A DNA stretch of 64,000 nucleotides, taken from Ophioderma brevispina (taxonomy: Eukaryota > Echinodermata > Ophiuroidea > Amphilepidida > Ophiodermatidae). A program made the translations under genes and the position numbers. The stretch is taken from NCBI GenBank assembly GCA_023653785.1, contig JAMKCH010010135.1, positions 47,955 through 111,954 of the forward strand. Reading direction: 5' to 3'. Position 1 is the first letter of the stretch, and the number at the start of each line of letters is the position of its first letter. Positions 54,719 to 64,000 of this stretch are shown piece by piece. The notes under the pieces are model-generated. The model was given only the letters and a program-made list of their open reading frames with translations, made no database searches and was not told the origin of the DNA.

Positions 54719-55588
54719 TTTAAAGAGACATTTCAAGAAGAGCGCCCTCATCCCGGTGTCTGGATTATGTAATGCTTACCAATGTACATTAGATCACATC
54801 TTAGTGAATATCCAAATACGCCGTCGTTAAGATGGTTATGAATTTTCTCTCGTGCCACTACAGAAAAATCAAATCATGTCTTTCTATGGGACGCTACAAT
54901 AGCAGCAAGTTCAAAACATAGATTTTGTTTTCTTTTTTTACTAAGCCGATAACCTTGAAACGTTTATACTGAAGGTGTTCTACAACCGTCAAGTGCAAAT
55001 GAGTGAATTTGTATCCTCAAAAAATATCTTCCTGTCCATTTAAAGTATATGATTTATCTTGCCAATTTGTTTGAGCGAATATCTCGTACCTTAACGCTTA
55101 GAAAGAGGATATGAAAAAGTAAGCAGTATTTATTGCTTAAATCAAGCCTTCACGAAGTGCTCCTACATTTTTCAATAATTTTTAAAGAATTTTGTAAAAT
55201 GAATCAATAGCATCCAACACACACATCAGCAGCAGTAAAAAGGAATTTTAATACAATCAAGAAAGCATTAACAACATTGACGACATAGTAATAGATAAAG
55301 GTTCGATCGATCGATGGAGGATGATAGAGGAGGATAGATCGATGTTTAGACATAAAACAAACAAGTTAACGGAGGTATACTTTGTGTGACCTTTTCTTTT
55401 GGTTTAAAATAGACACACAAGTAGCACATTCAAAAACAAAAGTCATAGCGGAATAAGCTAGTCCATAAGAAATGGATGACACAAGTATACCTTCAGTTTA
55501 GCACAGACAGACCCAATATCAAAACGAATTGACGATTGAATCACTTCACGCTTGCAGCGTGGTCTGACTTCTGACAGACATATTAAAA

Positions 55589-55932
55589 GCTGACTCAGAG
55601 ATGTCCCATGAGGCGCACTCAATTTCCAACAATCGTGTTTTTTTGGCATTATACATGATTGGTCCATATTTAATCACGTGGAAATACCAAGCTCAAATCG
55701 TAGACCTTCCTATAGAAAATCACAACTTTAAAAAAAAAAAAAAAAAATCCGGAAATTTTTGTTATACACGTATCCTATGGAACTTTATACTATGCATGAA
55801 TGTTTACTGCATGAAGAAAACGAAACATCCAATTCATCTTTAACTTTGAAAATTGGGTCACTAAATGGCCCTTTAATTCTAATTACAAAATTTTCTTTTT
55901 AATTTCTATACAAACAAATCTCTAAGTCAGCC
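55589..55932. mobile_element. MITE, GGCTGACTCAGAGAT family, copy 2
   Basis: AGCTGACTCAGAGATGTCCC at the left, AAATCTCTAAGTCAGCC at the right. The interior matches copy 1 (CTATAGAA..ATCACAACTTT, TCCGGAAATTTTT, TTTACTGCATGAA). 344 bp. Confidence 0.65.
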
Positions 55933-56784
55933 TTTAAGAGGTCGCATATTTGGAGCCAGCAGCAATTCACAAGAGCTTATTCAAAAGGGCTTACGTCCTT
56001 TTTCCGAAATTGAGTTATTGTGTTACAATCAGAGCCAATAAAAACACATTTTGGTGCTTGTTTGACTTTCCTACCTGATCCTTCCTGAGATATCGTAATT
56101 TTTCCTTCGGAATCTTCCGGAATTTCCGGAAATTTTGCCTTAAAAAGGCTACAAATCTCAGAAATAGTTTTGTTTTCCCTTTTTTGATTTTTTAGGTAGT
56201 CCTTTAATGTTCTTTCACTTTTAAAACCGGAATAATCTGTTTTTAAGTCACTATGTGTGAAAAAATATTTTCATTTACAGAGTTGCTTTTTTCGGAAACC
56301 TTAACAATGACAGAAAATGGACATATTTGGACCAATGTAATTAATGTTCATATATAATTTGTAAAATAAATGAGATATTCAATAGTTCTTTTTGAGTTTC
56401 AAAACATTAGTCAAGGTGAATAATGTAGTGACAAAAGATTTAATCAATTTTAACTTAAAGGTGGTTTTAAGAAAAAGGTCACACAGTTGTTTTCCATTAA
56501 AGTTATTAATAATTAAGAAAAAATAAAGATGACATTTGAAACGATCTGTCCTTTTATATTGTCTTACACTGGTTCCAAAATAAACTTCCAGCACTAATAG
56601 CACCTTTTTTAATGATCGCCCCCAATTTTCTGAAATTTTGAGATTTGTACACGGTTGCATTGGAACTGGCCTAGTGACTATACCTGTGTGAAATGGTTAA
56701 GCTCGAAATGTCTGTGTTGCAAACGAAGGAATTTTTGTATAAAAAATAATACGGAGATCCATAACATTCAACGTCTGATGGAAC

Positions 56785-56955
56785 GGCCTTCCATATGAAA
56801 GTAGCCGTGAAATAATGTACATTGCTAAAAATGACAGTTACGGATCACCAAACTTGCATTTTAAGATGGTTTCATCTCTAACGATTCACATTAGTACGGT
56901 ACCTGTACAAAAACTTCCATTGGAGGCAATGCATTGTGGGAAGTACTGGTATCTT
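56785..56955. mobile_element. Relative of the 676-855 MITE, right half clear
   Basis: TTTCATCTCTAACGATTCAC, CTGTACAAAAACTTCC and CATTGTGGGAAG match the right arm of 676-855 in order. The left arm is degraded. It lies in the copy B intron. Confidence 0.5.
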
Positions 56956-57154
56956 CTCTTAGGTTCGGTCGCACTAGTTTATCATGGACGGACACAAAAC
57001 TTAGCATTTTCCAGCTCTGCCTTTAAGTACCATCTGGACTCCCAAATGCTAATACAAAATCGATTATTCACCACGATCATACGCATTTTTGAGCATTCTC
57101 GTTCGCACTATAGTTTCCTAGTAGTAGTTGGAGCGGTTTGGCCTGCAAAATTGT

Positions 57155-57770
57155 CGACACACCCCCCCTTGGTACAACAAACGCAACCACTTCTATTCGA
57201 AAGATATTAATAACTATTTAAAAATGATGGTTGTGGTCAAAAACTTTGGTGGCAAGGTGTTTTTTGGGTTAAAAAACACGTTTTTTGAGCTAAAAACTTA
57301 GAAAATCAACATTTATTAATTTCTTAGCAACAAATGTTTAATCAGATTCAATACTTTTCATCTCTAACATTTATTTATAGATTTCTGTTGTTTATACAAC
57401 TATATCTAGAATTTTAGCCCGCAAATCACTTTTTTTTCCGAAATAAACATCCTTTTATTAAATACACGTCAACCCCACAACGATTATTACCTGAACCCTT
57501 TAGAATGCAATATATACCCATATATCAATAACAAAAGGATGCCATAAAAAATAGATTGTAAGATTTTTTACTTTAAAAAAATAAAATAATTTCGCTTACT
57601 TTTGCAGGCCCAATGCATTTTTCGGCCTAGAAATAATCCCTGTCCACCAAATATTTCAACACACCATCATTTTCTTAAATCTATATATTTTATCCTCCAA
57701 ATAAATGTGGTTGGGTTTTGTTTGTATTACCGGGGGGGGGGGTAATTCGAAAAACTAGAGCACTTTCAAA
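57155..57770. mobile_element. TIR element, copy 2, in SLCO copy B intron
   Basis: Collinear with 47065-47680 throughout, from GTCGACACACCCCCCTTGG to GGTAATTCGAAAAACTAGAG. Both copies also share about 30 bases of left flank (GAGCGGTTTGG), so the repeated unit is slightly larger than the TIR-bounded part. Confidence 0.6.
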
Positions 57771-57981
57771 CTCCGGTCACTCCGTTATAGACACTTAACT
57801 GCGCAAAATATCAATTTTTGAAAAATGGTGCGGCTCTAAAAAATAACTGTTTATTGCTTTTAACACTACTGGCACCCAAATCAGTTCTTTCCTTTCCTCT
57901 TTTCTCGAAAGTGCACAAATTGATGTAAAGCCCTTTTCCTATCAGCTCTTCCAATTTCTAATTTTTCACTAATTACTCAAG

Positions 57982-58159
57982 GCTGGCTATTTTTGACTGA
58001 CGTGAAAACCCTTTTGTCCCAACCATCCAGTGTTTGTTCCTGTTTTACTACAAAGCTGTGAATTTGCAAAACTGCGCTCTAGTTTACAACATTTTTGGTA
58101 GGTAAAAGTTCTTAGTAGTATCCCTTCACCTCGTCCCGACTGTTGCAAATCATATTGTA
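57982..58159 (+). pseudogene. SLCO copy B TM7 exon (frameshifted)
   Basis: Aligns over its whole length to 16901-17071, starting with the shared bases for FLTDVK. It has roughly seven extra bases, so the frame is broken. The acceptor reads CTCAAG rather than CATTACAG, and the donor region TGTA|GTAAAT has lost a base relative to copy A's GTAG|GTAAGA. Confidence 0.7.
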
Positions 58160-59433
58160 GTAAATGCTCCCCCGCCTGCGTACTGCCTAGTCTTATTTTG
58201 AAAATTCTGGTCGTTTATGAATTTCGACTTGCAGACTACCCATATCCTCAAGAGTTTTTGATCATCGCAATGCAAACAAAGATTATGTCACCATTTATGT
58301 AAAAATAATGTGCTATATAGAGATGAAGAGTTTTTTGTTTTGAGGTTGGCCACCCCTAGGTTTTTAATGGCATTTAACATTTGCTTACTCATTTATTCAC
58401 TCTTTCATGTGTAGCAGAACTGTCGCTGCCGATTTCAGCCAAAGTGACTTTAATTTTGCTTGTTGTTGGTTTATCTTGCTGCGCCCGCTTGGCCGCGTGT
58501 AGCTTTGCCTATTTTGTTGCCGAGTTATCCAATTGGGAAGATCGAATCAACAAACAAACGAATTATATTACTGTTAAACACACATAAAATTCATTAAAAG
58601 CAAACCTTCGGAATTTTTGGAGTTGTGTGATGAATATAAAGGATTTTAAAACTGTAAAAAATTAAAATGGATTTAAATATTAAAAAACTTGCGCAAAGTT
58701 CATCAGTGCCAGATTTTGTGTTTGCTTTATGGTCAGTGTGTGCTCTTAAGCAAAAATTATGGATGCCATGGTGAACAAAAGTTTTAAATATTGGATATGA
58801 TGGTACAAATCATAACCAGAAAACCGTGGAGTGCGAATTTGAGCGGTCATTATTTGTGCCGGGAATGAAGGCATTTAATGGTTCCAAATACATTTGTTTT
58901 CGGCAAAAATTTCGCGTTCCCCCCTCTTCGCTTCTTTCAAAAATTTTCGCATTCCTTCCCCTTCCCTTCCCTTCGTCTCCCCCAATTTATATGAAATTTC
59001 TCCATTTAGAATTCATGTTTCCCCCTTCTCTTGGCTTGAAAATTTTTATGTTCCCCTCTCGCTTACAATTTTTTTCCACCTTCCGGTATATTGACCCCTC
59101 CCTAAAATCACCATTTTGAGGACGTTTCAAACTAAAAGATTCAAATTGTTTCAAAAATGGAGACGGCTTCTAAGGAGCTTTTACTTATAATTTCTCATGT
59201 ATTGAAACGTTGCTCACGGACTCAAAACAAAAGTCCGTCTAAGGTTAGGGCAAACTCCGGCATATTGCACAGAAATTCCAGTTCTTAGGTGGTTCAATTA
59301 ACCGGTATTTGTGGGACCTTTGGGTAAGAATGTTTATTGGTTTGTTCGTATGGAAGATTTTTTTGAGGGATTTATGATTTTATTTTCGGCCTCTTTGTTT
59401 GTTTTTTTGTTTTTTTTCTTTTCTTGCCCTTAG

Positions 59434-59628
59434 TTGTGGTTGTACTACCGCTTGCTGTTCTTGGTACAATTATGGGAGCTGCTATATCCGCCATTTAAAC
59501 TGAACCATCTTGCAATGTGGGCGATTCTTAATCGCATTCCAACGCATTGCACTACAACATTCGATTATCGTCCTGTTTCTTGGCTGTGAAATCTACCTTT
59601 TTGAAGGCAAAATCCCAAAACAGACAAA
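59434..59628 (+). pseudogene. SLCO copy B TM8-TM9 exon (frameshifted)
   Basis: Acceptor TTGCCCTTAG, then VVVLPLAVLGTIMGAAIS in the expected phase. A single-base loss then produces a TAA at about 59498. The sequence continues with the bases matching ILQCGRFLI and ends near FLGCEIYLFEG, the counterpart of FIGCGNRPLVG. This is the last part of copy B that I can recognise. Confidence 0.7.
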
Positions 59629-60784
59629 AACAATGTTCCTTTAGGGGTATTAATAACGAGTAAGTATTTTTTTTAAAGTATATCCATCACTATGTACTCT
59701 TATGGTCGGGGTTTAGAGAGCCACCTGAAGAGATTAAATGCCCTTTGTTTTTTCCGATGTACAAATTGCACCATAATGATCAATTTACAGGAATGTAATC
59801 CCGCTGCCAATAAACAGTGTTTTTTAATGCTAAAAAGTGGATGTATATAATAAAAATTAAAAATGCGGAACATCTTTACTTTTGAACTCACTTTCTACTT
59901 TAACTGAGATTTGTGTCTTGGCCAACGATGTGTGATAAAGAATAGCATGTGCTGCAAAAGGTTTAGTCCAGCCATGGTTCCGGACAGTATCAGATACCCT
60001 TTTCAAAAATTCTTAACCTTCCCTTAGCTGCCACTTAAATGGCCTTGTTTCCGATTTAGGTGTAATCGTGTTTTCTACGTGATATGAGAGCCTGCACTTG
60101 CACGTACACCCTACCAAGTACCAGGTGGGAAACAAACTTGCGGTTTGATGGTAACGGAATAATGCATGTTGCAAAGCCTATTCAATACTGTGCTAATATG
60201 ATGGTTAACCACTAAACGGCGGTATTTTTTATATCTTGGATGAAATGGATTTTTGAGGGCTCAAATTTCAGGACGGCAATGAAAAAAATACGGCCTTTCG
60301 TCTGAATATCAAATCGATACTACACATCCGGGTAAATCAGGGTGTCTCAAAGACATCGTAACCGCAAAGCCTTTAAATGTCCAGCCTTCCCAGCCTGAAT
60401 AAAATTCGCAAATGCCGTTTGCATATGATCAAGAATGTAACTCTTTGTAGACTGGCATCACCCATTCATATTCTGTCAGCAGCTGTACATATTTACATGA
60501 GAAGGCCGATATTGGACGCGAATTAAAATAGCTCAATGTCTCAAAATGTTAATATAAATCGATGTCAGAATTTCTCAGGCAAGCGAGAATGCCCACAATG
60601 TGTATTATGCAAATTAAAAAAGATCACGGTATAATCGCACGCCACCCAATCAATTACAGATCACTACGCTTGTCCAGAACTTATTTGTGCTTCCGGGGTT
60701 GGGAACCATCACGCCGCGCGTACTGCAATTTTTGCCTGAGAAATTCTGGCAGCGATATATCAATAAAATTCTTATGTAAGCTTG

Positions 60785-61235
60785 GTAGACGTGGCCTAAG
60801 CGGTTAGGGTGCTTGCCTGTGGTGCAAATCTACCAAAAATCCCGGTTCGAATCCCCGGTTGGGTCACTTGCTGGGATATTATTCGGGTGCTCAATTCTCA
60901 GGGATTTAATCTGTGTACTAGCTATTGATTAAAACATAATAACCCTCTCCTCCATGGTTTACTTGGAATGGCAGATGAATCAGAAAGTACACCCCGTCCT
61001 TGGGGTGGGCTTAAGAAGCCAACCGTCCCCGTGTACGGAGAGTCACAACTGTACCTGTACAACACAGTCCGGTCGAATCAGAGAGGGTGTAAACCCCTGA
61101 CTGTTCCCAATCCGCCCATTCCTCAAGCGGCCGTTAGGATCGTCCCGTATGGATACACACGGCCCCTGATCAGCTTACTCATTAAATAAATCCTGACACC
61201 ACACAAGCCATGAAAATGCTTGTGGATACGAATAG
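60785..61235 (+). mobile_element. tRNA-derived SINE, about 450 bp
   Basis: Head GACGTGGCCTAAGCGGTTAG (box A-like) with CCGGTTCGAATCCCCGG (perfect box B) about 45 bases on. The long body ends near ATGAAAATGCTTGTGGATAC and a GAAGAAGAAGG-type tail. A 73-codon open frame in the body is a chance frame. The acceptor stem does not pair, so this is a SINE, not a tRNA gene. Confidence 0.68.
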
Positions 61236-61473
61236 AAGAAGAAGGGTAAGCTTATGATCCGATAAAGTCAATGATAAGAGTCCGAGGAATTTGTATCAAC
61301 TTATACCTGTGTAAGAGGACTTTTCGTCCATGCATATCGACCCTATTCTGGTCTACTCAACAAGACAAGGAATATGACAAAATCACACTCTCCCTGATAT
61401 TCTCCCCCTCCCCACACTACCTAATAATGATTGGTCCCTAAATAATTGCAGTTAATATTTAGATAATAAAGGG

Positions 61474-61625
61474 AGATTTTGGGAACCGTACTCTCTTTAC
61501 GACGATTTACTTAAGGCGATCATTATTACAGTGGAAGAACGAGGCCGGAGGCCAAGTTTTTCCACGCAAAAAATGGTGTCGCCGGTTCAATTCGTCGTAA
61601 AGAGAGTACCGGTTCCCAAAATCAT
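61474..61625. mobile_element. Hairpin MITE (GATTTTGGGAACCG arms)
   Basis: GATTTTGGGAACCGTACTCT then CTTTACGACGA on the left; TCGTCGTAAAGAGAGTACCG then GTTCCCAAAATC on the right. The arms are about 32 bases, nearly perfect. Confidence 0.7.
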
Positions 61626-62406
61626 ACCGTATATCCTCATTCTTAAACCAGCTTTACAATTTGAAGTCATCTATAACCCAATTTCGGAGATTCTTTACGG
61701 CTTAAATACAACAAGAAACGACTGGCCACCCAACCCAGTGACAACATCGAACAACCCGTTGAACTTAACGATCATACGCAACGATACGCAACGTTGACAG
61801 GCGAGCGCGAACGTAGCAAAACGCGGGTATGACGCGAGCGCTTGAACCTAAAAAAACATCAATACGCACGCGTACCTACCTGGGTTTATTAACGAATTGA
61901 CCGGGCGACAGCCAATGAAATTGCTTACATTTTCACACAGCTGTTTAGAAATGAATAACTATGTCTAAGGCACTGAGCTCTATACACTGGATAGGCTTAT
62001 CGCCGCTCGAACGTGAGGAAACCGGAATTGCACGGCCCCGGGGGGCCCTTTTGCTCTACCCAAGAATCCGATCGCGCACGTACAAAGGATAGGGAAACTA
62101 CGGAAAAGGGACAGAATTGAGGCGATTATTGCACGTAGTTCAAGGTTTGGGTCAATTAAGTGGTTTGATTTTGAGTATGGGCGGGTAGGTTCGAACAAAA
62201 TATGATTCAAAAATGTTTTGAAAAAAGTTTAAAATGCCATATTTCCAGGTTTCACACAGCTCACAGAGACCAATAATTAATTTAGTAATGCTCTAGTATT
62301 CACAGATTATATTAGAGATTATAATCCTCCTTGCAAAGATTTTTTTTCCGCTTTACTACTCCCCTCTGAGCCCGCAATTGACTTGGTACGCTCCAAAGTG
62401 ATTGAT

Positions 62407-62423
62407 GGGGGGGGGGGGGGGGG
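62407..62423. repeat. Poly-G run (17 G)
   Basis: Uninterrupted run of G, at the edge of a GC-rich patch (CCCGCCGAGTATGGCGCGGG). Confidence 0.9.
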
Positions 62424-63042
62424 AGTAGCACCCGCCGAGTATGGCGCGGGCATACCACAGCCACTTGATTTTGGTACCAATGGGTAGCTATCATCCGACT
62501 CTTTTCATTAATGCCCCAGCATTATGCTTACTTCCAAGTGACGTCATATCAGAAATGGGGGAAATATTCAGTTTATAACGCAAACATGAAAAGTTTCTTC
62601 TATTTCCATGCGGTTGTTGGGCTTTACAATTTATGGGAAATTAACTATTTTTTAGCACAGAGCGTTTAAGGGATGTTTTGAGTAAATTTGAAAAATACAA
62701 TTTTCCAACCCCATATCTGGTCTTTTCACTCTTGCCTACAGCGGCCTGTCAACATTTTCACAAAATATGAAACGTCTTCAATTTGCTCTCAAATTAATTC
62801 CTAAGGCCATTGGAAGACCAAATAGATATATTTTACACATAAAAAATAACATACCCCAAAACAGAGTATGGACCATTTTGATATGAGGATAAAGACATCC
62901 AGGTAAAATTGTAATCCAACTCGTCCTCGCTGATATTAAAACCGCAAAGGTTATAGACCGGTCAAACAGTGTGCAATGCGTTGGGAAACATGCATACGGC
63001 GTGCGTGTTCTTGTTTAACGCCATTTTCGTTCGTCGTCTGCT

Positions 63043-63073
63043 GAATTTAGCGTCGCCGGCGCACGCTAAATTC
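63043..63073. repeat. 31-bp near-perfect GC-centred palindrome
   Basis: GAATTTAGCGT, a CGCCGGCGC centre, then ACGCTAAATTC. The arms are perfect at 11 bp. Confidence 0.8.
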
Positions 63074-64000
63074 AAATCGTTCTGTTTAACCCATAAGGAA
63101 GCTGATTTGGTCTTAATCATTTCGGGTGAGGTGAGGGCTTTTGTATATAAAAGCTTTTACAACCATGCAAAAATTCGATTTTGTAAAATCTGAGGGCGCA
63201 CTATTTTTCAAATGTGCCAGTGGTCTCTTTAAACTTAGACTCATATTGGGAAGGTTTTTGTGACTTATTTCGATAACAATGGAAAGAAAAACGCAAGCTA
63301 TCTTTGGTACCAATTTTTTAGGAATCGAGTGTAAAAAGGAAATCACAGGGGGTGGTACCCCCCACCCCAGAGAAATTGTTACAAGTAATGCTCAGGTAGA
63401 CGAGAGTTAAGCATTCCGTTTTCTTCTGGAAAGAAAGATACGCGTATCTCTTTAATACATGCTTTAGAGATTTGGGGGCATGCACTGTTCCTATTTTAAA
63501 TTTTAAATTTACTTAGAAATATTTGGAATAAAATTCCGGGTGGGTTCTTGAATTTTGGTCGGGGACCAATGCTCGTCCAAAAAGAGCGCTGTAGCTGCAA
63601 TGCGACAACCCTCTAGGGGTATTACAAATTCACAAAATTGAAGTCTAAGGGGTATCAAATTCAGTTGTGATTGTGACTGTTCAATGATAAAAAAGGACAA
63701 TGTAACCTAAACCAATATCAGCAAAATAAACCCCGAGTGTGTAATTTTTCGTGTTGCAGTATAGCAAATGTGTCATTTTTTGTATATATTTAAGTCATAA
63801 TTGAGAACAAGTCCCGCAAGGGGTATCATTTTACTGCAAATTGGCCCCTTATTAAAAAATAAACCTGAAAACTATAGTCGGGATTTTTTTAGTCCTCTCA
63901 TTCATAAAATTTTTTTTGGGGCGTGTCTGAACGATTCCTATTCGTTCTGAGAGTCTTTAACTTTACCCAATCAGTATAATAATAGAAATTCGATATCACG

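Larger units (their letters stand above)
52030..59628 (+). pseudogene. SLCO/OATP transporter, copy B (plus strand, frame-damaged, 3' end missing)
   Basis: Four blocks align in order to the first four coding exons of copy A, with conserved splice-site positions: 52030-52821, 54031-54323, 57982-58159, 59434-59628. Some stretches are identical to copy A at the nucleotide level (for example the bases encoding YVDFDRVSKDEVPDIALSDP), while others carry substitutions, so this is a diverged paralogue. Every exon has at least one frameshift or stop. I saw no Kazal, TM10 or C-terminal exon between 59.6 and 64 kb; they may be beyond the edge or lost. Because many lesions are single-base indels, assembly error in a functional paralogue is as plausible as pseudogenisation. 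Confidence 0.82.
61236..64000. other. No gene recognised at right end
   Basis: Besides the hairpin MITE, a poly-G run and the palindrome at 63043, I see AT-rich sequence with short chance frames. No Kazal or C-terminal SLCO exon was found that would complete copy B. Confidence 0.45.

Noticed and set aside
58381..58587. Membrane-like 68-codon frame (LILLVVGLSCCARLAACSF)
   Set aside because: No counterpart in SLCO copy A's matching intron, no splice signals and no family resemblance; likely chance.
60790..60862. Functional tRNA gene
   Set aside because: Box A and box B are present, but acceptor and anticodon stems do not pair and a long SINE body follows.

Overview
This 64 kb window is eukaryotic, AT-rich and mostly non-coding. 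It has spliced genes with long introns, many inverted-repeat DNA transposons, a degraded LINE, tRNA-derived SINEs, satellites and microsatellites. It has no operons and no bacterial-style gene packing. Together with the gene family found, this suggests an invertebrate metazoan, most likely a marine one. An echinoderm such as a sea urchin is my best guess, but that is inference only.

The only host gene family I can support is SLCO/OATP, the organic anion transporting polypeptides (12-TM membrane transporters with an extracellular Kazal-like domain). Copy A runs on the minus strand, from a start codon at 23619 leftward to at least 2045. Its exons are at 22848-23625, 20723-21016, 16901-17071, 14351-14530, 10232-10364, 8275-8454 and about 2045-2241, with one uncertain candidate near 4871-5055. 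Exon 20723-21016 carries the OATP signature DPRWIGAWWVGF and exon 10232-10364 carries the Kazal cysteines. Copy B lies on the plus strand, with homologous exons at about 52030-52821, 54031-54323, 57982-58159 and 59434-59628. It is broken by several frameshifts and stops. The two copies are divergent (head to head), with 28.4 kb between their first coding exons.

Layout. 1-8 kb: 3' part of copy A, a degenerate 'AAAATGGGTC' minisatellite, a roughly 235-bp satellite built on the palindrome CAACGCGTTG that flips orientation midway, and a 624-bp (TATG)n array. 8-23.6 kb: copy A exons, with introns full of inverted-repeat elements, a 5'-truncated LINE (11.3-13.3 kb), and an element carrying two RFX X-box-like motifs next to CCAAT boxes. 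24.9-33.3 kb and 33.3-41.9 kb: a tandem duplication of an approximately 8.5 kb block. The second unit differs from the first largely by small indels, which looks like unpolished long-read sequence. 42-52 kb: SINE, tandem and inverted repeats, and a minisatellite whose roughly 63-bp unit is a near-perfect hairpin. 52-59.6 kb: copy B with MITEs in its introns. 60-64 kb: another SINE, a hairpin MITE and otherwise unassigned sequence.

No rRNA gene, intact tRNA gene, CRISPR array or integrated virus could be supported. The short open reading frames in the window otherwise look like chance or repeat-derived frames.
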